Shown here: positions 1 through 8,137 of the stretch, piece after piece | Layout: every line of letters begins with the position of its first letter | How positions within the stretch are numbered: the stretch's first letter is position 1 | NCBI RefSeq assembly: GCF_010907035.1 | Contig: NZ_QUMK01000049.1 | Span: 1-42,972, forward strand | Length of the DNA: 42,972 nt | Source: Rhodopseudomonas sp. BR0M22 | GTDB taxonomy: Bacteria > Pseudomonadota > Alphaproteobacteria > Rhizobiales > Xanthobacteraceae | Reading direction: 5' to 3' | Position numbers and translations under genes: made by a program | The notes under the pieces: generated by a model | Told to the model about the DNA's origin: nothing | The model's database searches: none | What the model saw: only the letters and a program-made list of their open reading frames with translations

Positions 1-76
1 CGTACTCAGCGATCAGAAAACGCCACTTCTGGATGTAGTTTCTTTCAATCGTCCGATCGAAGCTGTTGTCGCGCAT
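1..76 (-). CDS. Partial gene, N-terminus only; possibly transposase/integrase-like
   Basis: Only the first 25 codons are inside the window, reading leftward off the edge. The ATG at 76-74 is preceded by a strong GGGAGG ribosome binding site with a 5-base spacer, so this is a genuine start. The peptide begins MRDNSFDRTIERNYIQKW. The R-N-Y-I-Q-K-W-R-F-L-I-x-E-Y stretch resembles, from memory, the N-terminus of a group of integrase-type (DDE) transposases. That assignment is tentative because no catalytic part is visible. No terminal inverted repeat is seen in the 75 bases between it and vanB. Confidence 0.45.
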   Translation of the reverse strand, partial: MRDNSFDRTIERNYIQKWRFLIAEY

Positions 77-150
77 CGAAGCCTCCCTGATGGGTGGATT
101 CGATCACCGAATTGTTGAACATGCACAGCAATGACGCGAGAGATTCGCTG

Positions 151-1140
151 CTACGCAGCCCCCGGTAGCTGATCCGGCCGGTACAAGGTGTCGATAGTCA
201 CTGTGCCGCGGGCGCGGGAGACGCAGGCGCACATTTTGCCGCTGTCGTGCTTCTGATGCTCGCTGAAGAACACGTCGCGGTGGTCGATCTCGCCATCGAC
301 CGCAGTGACGTCGACCGCGCAGACGCCGCATTCGCCGCGTTCGCAATCGGAAATCACGTCGAAACCGGCAGCGTTCAGAGCATCCAGCATCGAGCGATCG
401 CGCGGCACCACGATCTCGCTGCCGGTGGCGGCGATGCGGACGCGGAATTCGCTGGTCGGCAGCCGGCCGCTGGAGCCGAAGGTTTCGAAACGCAGATCGC
501 TCGCCGGGCGTCCGGCCTGATGCCAAGCGTGCCGCGCCGCCTCCAGCATCCGCAGCGGGCCACACAGCACCGCCACCGCGCCTTCGGGAAGCGCGCGGAA
601 GGTGGTGTCGAGGTCGAGCCGGGCGCCTTCGTCGCTGGCATGGAGCCGCAGCCGGTCGCCAAGCAGGCTGCTCAGTTCGTCGTGGAGCGCGGCATCGCTG
701 CGGGATTTCACCGCGTAGTGCATCGTCAGCTCAGCGCCGCGGCGGGCGAGCGCAGCGGCGATCCCCAGCATCGGTGTCACGCCGATGCCGCCGGCGATCA
801 GCGCGTAGTGCTGACGGCTCCAATCGATCTCGAACAGCGAGGTCGGATGGGTGATGTCGATCCGCTGCCCTGGCTTCAGCGCCCACATCGCTTGCGATCC
901 GCCGCGGCTGTCAGCGGCGAGCCGCACCGCGATCCGCAGCCGTCCTTGTTCCGGCGCACCGACCAGCGAGTAGCTGCGCTTGTCGGGCTTGCCATCGATC
1001 AGCACCGCGACGTTGATATGGCTACCGGGTGCGCAGGTCGTGACCGCCGTATCCGGCTCGAGCACGATCTCACGGATCGACGGCGTCAGGTCGCGGGTCG
1101 AAACGACGGTGCTGCTGGTCCACTGTTCGGCGAAGCGCAT
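151..1140 (-). CDS. vanB: Vanillate O-demethylase reductase subunit (VanB family)
   Basis: 329 aa, the usual size for phthalate-dioxygenase-reductase/VanB proteins. It passes electrons from NAD(P)H through FMN and a plant-type [2Fe-2S] cluster to the Rieske oxygenase VanA, which demethylates vanillate to protocatechuate. In order: an FMN-binding barrel with the R-S-Y-S-L motif near residue 55, a nucleotide-binding domain with A-G-G-I-G-V-T-P-M near residue 117, and a C-terminal ferredoxin domain with C-E-R-G-E-C-G-V-C and a final cysteine in K-M-C-A-C-V. It is the last gene of vanA-regulator-vanB, starting about 30 bases after the regulator's stop. Paralogous reductases serve other demethylases, but adjacency to vanA makes the name likely. 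Confidence 0.9.
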   Translation of the reverse strand: MRFAEQWTSSTVVSTRDLTPSIREIVLEPDTAVTTCAPGSHINVAVLIDGKPDKRSYSLVGAPEQGRLRIAVRLAADSRGGSQAMWALKPGQRIDITHPTSLFEIDWSRQHYALIAGGIGVTPMLGIAAALARRGAELTMHYAVKSRSDAALHDELSSLLGDRLRLHASDEGARLDLDTTFRALPEGAVAVLCGPLRMLEAARHAWHQAGRPASDLRFETFGSSGRLPTSEFRVRIAATGSEIVVPRDRSMLDALNAAGFDVISDCERGECGVCAVDVTAVDGEIDHRDVFFSEHQKHDSGKMCACVSRARGTVTIDTLYRPDQLPGAA

Positions 1141-1171
1141 CGCGGCCTCCTGTCGGTGGGTGGTAGAGCGA

Positions 1172-1927
1172 TTACTTGTCGGCGGCCTGCGTCACCAGCG
1201 TCAGCGCCGGCAACAGGTCGAGATGGGTGCGGCTTCGCAGCGCTAAGCGCAGGTTACGCACCGCAAGCCGGGCGTGTTCGCGCATCACCGCTTCGGCGCG
1301 CGCGCCTTCGCGGTTCTCGATTGCGTCGATCACGGCGCGGTGGTGATCCTGTGCGATCAGCAGGATTTGGTGTGCCTCCGGCAGTCCCGATTGCGCCATC
1401 ACGAAAGCGCTCGGCGAGGCGAAGGGGAGGGCCGCGACACGGTCGATCTGGCGCATCACCGGCGCCGAGCCGCACAGCTCGTTGAGCAGCGCGTGAAACC
1501 GCGCGTTCAGCGCCACATAGGCCGAGAACGCGTCGACCGAGATCGGATCCTGCCGCACCAGGTCGTCGATATCGCCGAGGCATTGCTTCAGCGGTTCGAG
1601 CTGCCGGACGCTGGCGCCGCGCTCGGCGGCGAGCCGGGCGGCGAGGCCCTCCATGGTGCCGCGCAGTTCGATCGAGTCCAGGATGTCGCGTTCGGAAAAC
1701 GCTTTCACCATGAAGCCGCCGGACGGGATCGCCTGCAGCAGGCCCTCGTCCTCCAGCCGCACCAGCGCCATCCGCACCGGCGTGCGCGACACCCCGGTGA
1801 TATCGACCGCCTGCAGTTCGGAGATCCGTTCGCCGGCGCGGAGCTGCCCGGACAGCACCATGTCGCGCAGCGCAAGCTGCGCGCGCACGGTCTGCGACAT
1901 CGAACGGTCGGCGGCCTTGTCGTTCAT
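1172..1927 (-). CDS. vanR: GntR-family (FCD/FadR subfamily) regulator of the vanillate operon
   Basis: 251 aa. The N-terminal winged helix (about residues 10-75) has the GntR signature: L-R-x-G-E-R-I-S-E, then V-S-R-T-P-V-R-x-A-L-x-R-L-x-x-E-G-L-L. A C-terminal all-helical FCD ligand-binding domain follows, with His residues in F-H-A-L-L-N-E-L, D-H-H-R-A-V and R-E-H-A-R-L typical of its metal/acid site. It starts 3 bases after the vanA stop and lies between vanA and vanB, so it is co-transcribed with the enzymes and would be autoregulated. Inferred role: a vanillate-responsive repressor acting at the two TGTATACA palindromes ahead of vanA. Vanillate as inducer is inference from context and from VanR regulators in other bacteria. 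Confidence 0.8.
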   Translation of the reverse strand: MNDKAADRSMSQTVRAQLALRDMVLSGQLRAGERISELQAVDITGVSRTPVRMALVRLEDEGLLQAIPSGGFMVKAFSERDILDSIELRGTMEGLAARLAAERGASVRQLEPLKQCLGDIDDLVRQDPISVDAFSAYVALNARFHALLNELCGSAPVMRQIDRVAALPFASPSAFVMAQSGLPEAHQILLIAQDHHRAVIDAIENREGARAEAVMREHARLAVRNLRLALRSRTHLDLLPALTLVTQAADK

Positions 1928-1930
1928 CGC

Positions 1931-2974
1931 TTACTCCGCCGCCTGCAGTTTCGGCGCGTTCTCCTGTGCCACCATGCGGTCGATCAGCTTGCGCGACCAC
2001 ATCGCGCCGGCGTCGATGTTCAGGTTGTAAAACACCCGATCGGGGTTCTCGAGCATCGCGCGCTGCTGCGCTTCGAGGATGATCTCGTCCTCGCGGAAGA
2101 TGCCGGAGACGCCCTCGCGGATCTCGGTGGTGAGCCGCTGGTCGCTGAGCCGATAGTTACGCACGAACGCCCAGAAGTAGTGGCAGGTGGTGTCGGTCTC
2201 CGGCGTCATGGTGTTGAGCACGAAGCCGTTGACGCCCTGCGAGCGATCACCGTGCGGCGCGCCGCTGCCGGCCGGGGCCACGCCGACGTCGATCGTCACC
2301 GTGCCCGGCGCTTCGAACCGGATGATCTGCCAGCGATCCACCAGGCCCGGCTTGCCGAGCTGCGCGGCCCAGAACGGCGGCGGTTCGATGCCGTGCATCC
2401 AGCGCGTCACGGTCACCGTGCGGTCGCCATGGGTGACATCGAACGGTGCCTCGGCCACTGCCTCGTTGCCGATCGAGGAGCCGTGCACATAGGTCTCGTG
2501 AGTGAGGTCCATCAGATTGTCGACGACGAGGCGCCAGTCGCATTTGGCGTGGATGGTCTTGCCATCGCCGGCCCAGGCCGGATCGTCGTTCCAGTGCATG
2601 TCGGGAACGAGCGAAGGATCGGCCAGCACCGGATCGCCCATCCACAGCCAGACGAAGCGATGCCGCTCGACCACCGGATAGGACCGCACGCAGGCCGACG
2701 GATTGATCGTCTCCTGCGACGGCATGTAGGTGCAGCGGCCCTGCGGATTGAACTTCAGCCCGTGATAGCCGCAGACCACGGTGTCGCCCTCGAGCCGCCC
2801 TTTGGACAGCGGCACCAGACGATGCCAGCAGGCGTCCTCCAGCGCGGCGACGCTGCCGTCCGCCTTTCGATACATCACGACATGCTTGCCGCAGATCGTG
2901 CGGGGAAACAGCGCGTGCTTGATGTCGGCGTCCCACGCCGCCGCATACCAGGCGTTGAGCGGAAAGGCGGGCAT
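1931..2974 (-). CDS. vanA: Vanillate O-demethylase oxygenase subunit (Rieske, VanA family)
   Basis: 347 aa from the ATG at 2974, chosen over the in-frame ATG at 2992 because GGGAGG lies 5-6 bases upstream of it and the protein then begins MPAFPLNAWYAAAW, as family members do. The N-terminal Rieske [2Fe-2S] domain shows C49-W-H51 and C68-G-Y-H71. The C-terminal catalytic domain has the mononuclear-iron motif N-L-M-D-L-T-H-E-T-Y-V-H. Known family reaction: oxidative O-demethylation of vanillate to protocatechuate and formaldehyde with electrons from VanB. It is first in the operon, and the downstream regulator starts 3 bases after its stop. Other methoxybenzoate demethylases share this fold, so the exact substrate is inferred. 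Confidence 0.9.
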   Translation of the reverse strand: MPAFPLNAWYAAAWDADIKHALFPRTICGKHVVMYRKADGSVAALEDACWHRLVPLSKGRLEGDTVVCGYHGLKFNPQGRCTYMPSQETINPSACVRSYPVVERHRFVWLWMGDPVLADPSLVPDMHWNDDPAWAGDGKTIHAKCDWRLVVDNLMDLTHETYVHGSSIGNEAVAEAPFDVTHGDRTVTVTRWMHGIEPPPFWAAQLGKPGLVDRWQIIRFEAPGTVTIDVGVAPAGSGAPHGDRSQGVNGFVLNTMTPETDTTCHYFWAFVRNYRLSDQRLTTEIREGVSGIFREDEIILEAQQRAMLENPDRVFYNLNIDAGAMWSRKLIDRMVAQENAPKLQAAE

Positions 2975-3008
2975 CGTGGCCTCCCTGAGCATTATTGATT
3001 GAGTTCAT

Positions 3009-3036
3009 ACTGTATACAGGAAAGGTAGGATGACAA
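3009..3036 (-). promoter_or_regulatory. Putative vanA promoter
   Basis: Read on the minus strand: TTGTCA (3036-3031), a 16-base spacer, then TACAGT (3014-3009), a plausible sigma70 -35/-10 pair about 35 bases upstream of the vanA start. The -10 hexamer overlaps the proximal palindrome, a typical repression geometry. Predicted by eye only. Confidence 0.5.
3010..3019. promoter_or_regulatory. Proximal regulator operator, CTGTATACAG palindrome
   Basis: Perfect 10-base palindrome with core TGTATACA, overlapping the predicted -10 of vanA. T-G-T-x-x-A-C-A-type palindromes are typical targets of GntR/FCD regulators, and such a regulator is the second gene of this operon. An identical core recurs 63 bp upstream. 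Confidence 0.6.
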
Positions 3037-3072
3037 GGATGGACTGCAAAATATTCCTCGTATTGGCGATTG

Positions 3073-3082
3073 ATGTATACAT
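3073..3082. promoter_or_regulatory. Distal regulator operator, ATGTATACAT palindrome
   Basis: Perfect 10-base palindrome with the same TGTATACA core as the proximal site. Centre-to-centre distance is 63 bp, six helical turns at 10.5 bp per turn, so both sites face the same side of the helix. It lies upstream of the predicted -35, which suits cooperative binding or a small loop. Confidence 0.55.
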
Positions 3083-3139
3083 AAAACCGGTCGAGGAGCG
3101 CTGCTCGGCTGCGCTGGCGAGGCGGTAAAGGACTGAGCC

Positions 3140-3450
3140 AAAACGAAAATGGCCGGGACAAGCCCGGCCATGACGCAAATTCTGATGGGTCGATCGTGAA
3201 GCTGCCTGCGGGGAAGCAATGCAGCGGGCAGAACGTCTCGGGATTCCGGGCTCGCGCTACGCGCGCCCCGGAATGACGTAACGAGTAGTACGCTAACTTT
3301 TGTCATTCCGGGATGCGCCGCGCAGCGGCGCAGGCCCGGAATCCATACTCCTTCGACTCTCGATAGCCGGGGCGTCGCGACCTCGTGCCCAACGGCCGGG
3401 GCGGTGGTTATGGATTCCGGGGTCGCGCTATGCGTGCCCCGGAATGACGA
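3140..3450. repeat. Cluster of interspersed palindromic repeats between vanA and the MoxR gene
   Basis: No gene is seen in 3083-3462. The stretch holds a short inverted element built on GCCGGG/CCCGGC near 3149-3174 and three elements framed by ATTCCGGG and CCCGGAAT: about 3243-3275, 3304-3342 and 3413-3445. Each is a potential hairpin. Similar elements recur at 8.14-8.24 kb, and GCCGGG-type ones near 8.74-8.81 and 39.36-39.40 kb. Such dispersed palindromes are common between genes in Rhizobiales. They could act as transcript ends here but have no T-run. Confidence 0.7.
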
Positions 3451-3462
3451 ACGAGATAGGCT

Positions 3463-4305
3463 TTACACTTCCCGCCGGCTCAAAAACGCCAGCCGTTCGA
3501 ACAGGTGGACGTCCTGCTCGTTCTTCAGCAGCGCGCCGTGCAGCGGCGGGATCAGCTTGCGCGGGTCGCGTTCCTTGAGCTGCTCCGGCGTCATTTCCTC
3601 GTTGAGCAGAAGCTTCAGCCAGTCGAGCAGTTCGGAGGTCGACGGCTTCTTCTTCAGGCCGGGCACGTCGCGCACTTCGAAGAAGATCTTCAGCGCTTCT
3701 TCGACCAGGCGCTGCTTGATGCCTGGGAAGTGGACGTCGACGATCGCCTGCATGGTGTCGGCGTCCGGGAACTTGATGTAGTGGAAGAAGCAGCGGCGCA
3801 GGAACGCGTCCGGCAGTTCCTTTTCGTTGTTCGAGGTGATCACCACGATCGGGCGCTTGGCGGCCTTGATGGTTTCGCCGGTCTCGTAGACGTGGAATTC
3901 CATCCGGTCGAGTTCGAGCAACAGATCGTTCGGGAATTCGATGTCGGCCTTGTCGATCTCGTCGATCAGCAGCACCGGGCGCTGCTCGGCGGTGAACGCT
4001 TCCCACAGCTTGCCGCGCTTGATGTAGTTCTTGATGTCCGACACGCGCGGATCGCCGAGTTGGCTGTCGCGCAGGCGGCTGACCGCGTCGTATTCGTACA
4101 AGCCCTGCTGCGCCTTGGTGGTCGACTTGATGTGCCAGGTCAGCAGCGGCGCGTTCAGCGCCCGGGACACTTCCTCCGCCAGCACGGTCTTGCCGGTGCC
4201 GGGCTCGCCCTTCACCAGGAGCGGCCGTTCGAGCACGATCGCCGCATTGACGGCGATCTTGAGGTCGTCGGTCGCTACATAATCCTTGGTGCCGGTGAAC
4301 TTCAT
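3463..4305 (-). CDS. MoxR-family AAA+ ATPase
   Basis: 280 aa, a typical minimal MoxR ATPase. Walker A is G33-E-P-G-T-G-K-T40; Walker B is V-L-L-I-D-E-I-D-K-A-D near residue 115; sensor-1 lies in V-V-I-T-S-N-N-E-K-E-L-P and the arginine-finger region in F-L-R-R-C-F-F. MoxR ATPases act as chaperones or metal-centre-insertion machines together with a von Willebrand A partner, as in RavA-ViaA and the CoxD/CoxE-type systems. A CoxE-type VWA protein lies at 6947-8122 on the opposite strand, separated by two genes, and is the likely partner. The substrate cannot be told from sequence; no CO-dehydrogenase or methanol-dehydrogenase genes are in the window. Confidence 0.88.
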   Translation of the reverse strand: MKFTGTKDYVATDDLKIAVNAAIVLERPLLVKGEPGTGKTVLAEEVSRALNAPLLTWHIKSTTKAQQGLYEYDAVSRLRDSQLGDPRVSDIKNYIKRGKLWEAFTAEQRPVLLIDEIDKADIEFPNDLLLELDRMEFHVYETGETIKAAKRPIVVITSNNEKELPDAFLRRCFFHYIKFPDADTMQAIVDVHFPGIKQRLVEEALKIFFEVRDVPGLKKKPSTSELLDWLKLLLNEEMTPEQLKERDPRKLIPPLHGALLKNEQDVHLFERLAFLSRREV

Positions 4306-4420
4306 GCGTTTCAGCCTCGTCTGATCCGGCGCGCGCGCCGTTGTTGTTGTTTGTTGATTGGTGGTGGCTAGAGAACAGGGAGCGGCCGCAGGCGGCGACC
4401 GCTGTCAGGCGATGTCGGTA

Positions 4421-4675
4421 TCAGGCTCTGCGGATCATCGCCAGCAGCACCAGCACGATCACGGCGCCGATCGCGGAATTGATGATCGCGCGGAAAATTC
4501 CGACGCCGAGATTGACGCCGAGGAACGGCAGCAGCCAGCCCGCGACCACGGCGCCGACGATGCCGATCACCACGTTGCCGATCAGTCCGAATCCGCCGCC
4601 GCGAACGATCAGCCCCGCGAGCCAGCCGGCGATCGCGCCGACCAGAAGCCAGACCAGAATGGAATCGATTCCCAT
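4421..4675 (-). CDS. GlsB/YeaQ/YmgE-family small membrane protein
   Basis: 84 aa, nearly all hydrophobic, with three predicted membrane helices separated by glycine-rich turns (G-A-I-A-G-W-L-A-G-L-I-V-R-G-G-G-F-G near residues 13-30; G-I-V-G-A-V-V-A-G-W-L-L-P near 38-50). This is the pattern of the family formerly called transglycosylase-associated proteins, now treated as envelope-stress membrane proteins. The earlier enzymatic name is not supported by any catalytic motif. The ATG at 4675 is preceded by GGAGCG. It is a single gene between the MoxR ATPase and the diguanylate cyclase, all on the minus strand but with gaps over 100 bases, so an operon is not evident. Confidence 0.88.
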   Translation of the reverse strand: MGIDSILVWLLVGAIAGWLAGLIVRGGGFGLIGNVVIGIVGAVVAGWLLPFLGVNLGVGIFRAIINSAIGAVIVLVLLAMIRRA

Positions 4676-4840
4676 TGCGCTCCTCGTCCTTGTTCGTCTC
4701 GTCGCCGGGTTTATGCCCCGACAACAGGCGCGACTTTAGCGCGCATCGCGCGGGACAGGCTATCGTTTTCGCAGGATGCGGCAAGCCGAGGTTTCGTGCG
4801 CAAATTGTAGCTTGCGATCGGCCGGCGCGAGGGGGCGATG

Positions 4841-6790
4841 TCAGGACGCCGATGCGGTCGATGCCGGCTCCTGCCCCGGCTGCAGCGGGCCGGCATCGGC
4901 GACGAAAGCGGCCGGCGCGGCGCCGATGCAGCGGTCGCGGCCGCGCCGCTTGGCTTCGTACAACGCGATGTCGGCGTCGCGCAGCAGCAACGCAGAATCG
5001 AATGGCGCAGTGCCACAGGCGAAGCCGATGCTGACGGTGAGGCAACCCTGCGCCGAGGCGGGGTTGCGGACCGCGAGTGCACGCACCGCGCCGCGCAGGC
5101 TCTCGGCGAAGTTCTTCGCCGCATCGGCGTCCGCGTCGGGCAGCACGATGGTGAACTCCTCGCCGCCGTAACGCGCGGCAAAGCCGTGCATGCCAGTCAC
5201 CAGATTACTGAACAGATTGCCGAGCTGGCGCAGCGCATCGTCGCCGCCCTGATGGCCGAAATGATCGTTGAAGCCCTTGAAGTCGTCGACGTCGATCATC
5301 AGCACCGCCAAGCTGGCGGCGGAGCCGATCGCACGGCCGATGAAGCCGTCGAGCGACCGGCGGTTGGGCAGGCCGGTGAGGCCGTCGGTCCGTGCTAATT
5401 CCGCCAAGCGGGCATTGAGCGCCTTGACCTCCTGCTCCATCAGCTTGCGCTGCGTGACGTCGCGCAGCGTGCCGACGACGCAATTGCCCGGGCCGTCGTC
5501 GGAACGGGTGTAGGCGAAGTTCGCTTCGAGCCAGACAAGATCGCCTTCGGCGCGTCGCATCCGAAACTCGGCGCACAATCCGGTCTGCGATTTCCGCAGT
5601 CGCTCGGCGACCGCCTGAAGGGCCGGCACGTCATCGACATGCACCATCTCGGTCCAAGAGCGGCCGATCAGTTGCTCCGGTTTCAGGCCGAGCACGGCCT
5701 CGACCGACATCGACACGAACCGCATGATCCCGCGCATATCGGTCAGCACGATCACGTCGCCCATATTGGCGTCGATCAGCCGGTAGTGCGCGTCGCGTTC
5801 GCGCAGCAGGTTTTGCACCTCCTGACGGCGGCGAAGCTGCGCCGCAAGCCCTGCCGCCAACAGCACGACGCAAGCCAGCATCGCCGTCGCCACCGTGGTG
5901 TCGGATCGCACCGCCTCACGCCAGCCGGCCAGCACGGAGTCCTTCGTCCGTGCCACCGTCACCACCAACGGATAGCGGCTGGACTCTCGATACGCGAGGT
6001 ATTTGGCCAGACCATCGAACGGCGAAACGGTGAGGTAGAAGCCGTCGGAACTCTGGCGCAGCGCAGTCCGGAACAGAGCCGAGTCCGACATGTCGCGGCC
6101 GCTCTGCAGCGACGGCCATTGAATCAGCAGTCGGCCGTCGTTGTGCAACAGCGCGATGCTGCCGCCGGGGCCGAGATCGATCGTCTTGTAGAAGTCGCCG
6201 AAGTAATTGCTGGCGATAGTCGCCACCACGACGCCGGCAAAACGGCCGTCCTTGGTATCGAGCCGGCGGCTGACGGCGAACACGGACACCCCTGAGGTGC
6301 GAGACTGGAGCGGGCCGGTAATCAGCAGCTTCTGGTCGGGGTGATCGCGATGATAGCCGAAATAGCTGCGGTCCGCGTTGTTGAGCTGTGGCACCGGCAT
6401 GACTGAGGCGTGGGTCACGTCGCCTGCGGCATCGACGATCGCCACGTCGGAAAGTTGCGGCAGATTGTCGACCAGCGCACGCAATCGCCGATTGAAGGAT
6501 TCGCCCGGGTCCGGTCGCCACTTCAGGGACGAGACGATGCCCTCGAGCGCAACGTCTGCCCCCTGGAAGGTATGGGTCGCGTGCTCGGCAAGCGACTGCG
6601 CCAAGTTCCGCGTCTCGGTTTCATTTTGCGCCAGTGCGATCCGACGGGAATCGTACCCCTTCCACACCATCAGCCCGAGCACACATGCGCCCAGCGCCGT
6701 CACGAACAACGTGACGACCAGCGTCGCGGTGGAAACGCGGCCGATCCAGCTTCTGAGCAGGGCAAGGCGAGGGAACATCGACACGGCCAT
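4841..6790 (-). CDS. Membrane-bound diguanylate cyclase: Cache sensor - PAS - GGDEF
   Basis: 649 aa. TM1 at about residues 21-43, a periplasmic region of about 250 residues that looks like a double-Cache sensor (Y-F-G-Y-H-R-D-H, then V-V-A-T-I-A-S-N-Y-F), TM2 at about 300-320, then PAS/PAC from about 335 (L-I-D-A-N-M-G-D-V-I-V-L-T-D) and a C-terminal GGDEF domain. The GGDEF part has T-D-G-L-T-G-L-P-N-R-R, D-V-D-D-F-K-x-F-N-D-x-F-G-H-x-x-G-D and an intact G-G-E-E-F active site, so it should make cyclic di-GMP from GTP. The RxxD inhibitory site expected just before the active site is absent (G-M-H-G instead), so no classical product inhibition is predicted. No EAL domain. Another ATG four codons in (6778) is a possible start. 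Confidence 0.93.
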   Translation of the reverse strand: MAVSMFPRLALLRSWIGRVSTATLVVTLFVTALGACVLGLMVWKGYDSRRIALAQNETETRNLAQSLAEHATHTFQGADVALEGIVSSLKWRPDPGESFNRRLRALVDNLPQLSDVAIVDAAGDVTHASVMPVPQLNNADRSYFGYHRDHPDQKLLITGPLQSRTSGVSVFAVSRRLDTKDGRFAGVVVATIASNYFGDFYKTIDLGPGGSIALLHNDGRLLIQWPSLQSGRDMSDSALFRTALRQSSDGFYLTVSPFDGLAKYLAYRESSRYPLVVTVARTKDSVLAGWREAVRSDTTVATAMLACVVLLAAGLAAQLRRRQEVQNLLRERDAHYRLIDANMGDVIVLTDMRGIMRFVSMSVEAVLGLKPEQLIGRSWTEMVHVDDVPALQAVAERLRKSQTGLCAEFRMRRAEGDLVWLEANFAYTRSDDGPGNCVVGTLRDVTQRKLMEQEVKALNARLAELARTDGLTGLPNRRSLDGFIGRAIGSAASLAVLMIDVDDFKGFNDHFGHQGGDDALRQLGNLFSNLVTGMHGFAARYGGEEFTIVLPDADADAAKNFAESLRGAVRALAVRNPASAQGCLTVSIGFACGTAPFDSALLLRDADIALYEAKRRGRDRCIGAAPAAFVADAGPLQPGQEPASTASAS

Positions 6791-6946
6791 TCTTCGGGCG
6801 CCTGTGATTGCACCCCGGATACTTTACCGACTGATAATTCCGCCACTCGGATTTGACCGTATCGAGGCCTCAGAAGCGAGTTTTCAACAGACACCGCAGA
6901 GGTATTCCGTCTTGACGGGGCCGCAGGGTCGGGCAATCTGTCCGTT

Positions 6947-8122
6947 ATGTTCCTTCAATTCTTCACGTCGCTGCGCGATGCGCAGGTTCCGGTCACGCTT
7001 CGCGAATATCTGACGCTGATGGAGGCGCTCGACGCCGACCTCGCCGATCAGAGCGTGGAGAATTTTTACTACCTGTCGCGCGCCGCGCTGGTGAAAGACG
7101 AGCGCAATCTCGACAAGTTCGACCGGGTGTTCGGGTCCACCTTCAAGGGCCTGGAAAACCTGCTCGATGCGATGGAGAAGGCCGAGATCCCGGCCGAATG
7201 GCTGAAGAAACTCGCCGAGAAATATCTCACCGAGGAAGAGAAGAAGCAGATCGAGGCGATGGGCTGGGACAAGCTCATGGAAACGCTGAAGAAGCGCCTC
7301 GAGGAGCAGAAGAAGCGCCACCAGGGCGGCAACAAATGGATCGGCACCGCCGGAACCTCGCCGTTCGGCGCCGAGGGCTACAATCCGGAAGGCGTGCGGA
7401 TCGGTCAGGAGAAGAGCCGGCACCAGCGCGCCGTGAAGGTTTGGGACAAGCGCGAATTCAAGGATCTCGACGGCAATGTCGAACTCGGCATCCGCAACAT
7501 CAAGGTCGCGCTGCGGCGTTTGCGCAAATTCGCCCGCACCGGCGCGCCCGACGAACTCGATCTCGACACCACGATCCGCGAGACCGCCAATCACGGCTAT
7601 CTCGACGTGCACATGCGGCCCGAGCGCCGCAACGCCGTGAAGGTGCTGGTGTTCTTCGATATCGGCGGCTCGATGGACAGCCACATCGCTCAAGTCGAGG
7701 AATTGTTCTCGGCGGCCAAGAGCGAATTCAAGCACATGGAATATTTTTACTTCCACAATTGCCTGTACGAAGGCGTGTGGAAGCAGAACAAGCGCCGCTT
7801 CACCGATCGTACTCCGACCTGGGACGTGCTGCACAAGTTCCCGCACGATTACAAAGTCGTGTTCGTCGGTGATGCGTCGATGAGCCCTTACGAGATCATG
7901 GTGCCGGGCGGCTCGGTCGAGCACGTCAACGAAGAGGCCGGCCACGTCTGGCTGGAGCGGGTGCTGCAGACCTATCCGCACACGGTGTGGCTGAACCCGG
8001 TGGCGCAGCGGCATTGGGACTACTCGGAGAGCACCACCATCATCCGCCGGCTGTTCTCGCAGCGGATGTATCCGATCACGATCGAAGGGCTCGAAGGCGC
8101 GATGCGCGAGCTGGTGCGGTAG
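6947..8122 (+). CDS. CoxE-like von Willebrand factor A domain protein
   Basis: 391 aa. The N-terminal half is helical and charged; a coiled-coil-like segment around residues 70-125 is rich in E, K and R. A C-terminal VWA domain follows, opening with V-L-V-F-F-D238-I-G-G-S242-M-D. The metal-binding MIDAS motif is D-x-G-x-S instead of D-x-S-x-S, so the first serine is missing while the aspartate and last serine remain. The family usually partners a MoxR ATPase, and one lies at 3463-4305. The two genes are not in one operon: this one is on the opposite strand beyond the cyclase. Start ATG 6947 has no strong ribosome site but matches the expected M-F-L-x-F-F start. Confidence 0.85.
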   Translation: MFLQFFTSLRDAQVPVTLREYLTLMEALDADLADQSVENFYYLSRAALVKDERNLDKFDRVFGSTFKGLENLLDAMEKAEIPAEWLKKLAEKYLTEEEKKQIEAMGWDKLMETLKKRLEEQKKRHQGGNKWIGTAGTSPFGAEGYNPEGVRIGQEKSRHQRAVKVWDKREFKDLDGNVELGIRNIKVALRRLRKFARTGAPDELDLDTTIRETANHGYLDVHMRPERRNAVKVLVFFDIGGSMDSHIAQVEELFSAAKSEFKHMEYFYFHNCLYEGVWKQNKRRFTDRTPTWDVLHKFPHDYKVVFVGDASMSPYEIMVPGGSVEHVNEEAGHVWLERVLQTYPHTVWLNPVAQRHWDYSESTTIIRRLFSQRMYPITIEGLEGAMRELVR

Positions 8123-8137
8123 GACGAGATTGCGCCG

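Noticed and set aside
1274-2998. 574-codon open frame on the plus strand opposite the vanillate genes
   Set aside because: Antisense shadow of vanR/vanA: Arg/His/Leu/Asp-rich composition, no ribosome site and no recognisable motif, as expected in high-GC DNA.
3140-3450. CRISPR-like array from repeated palindromes
   Set aside because: Copies are irregularly spaced, vary in length and orientation, and no cas genes are present.
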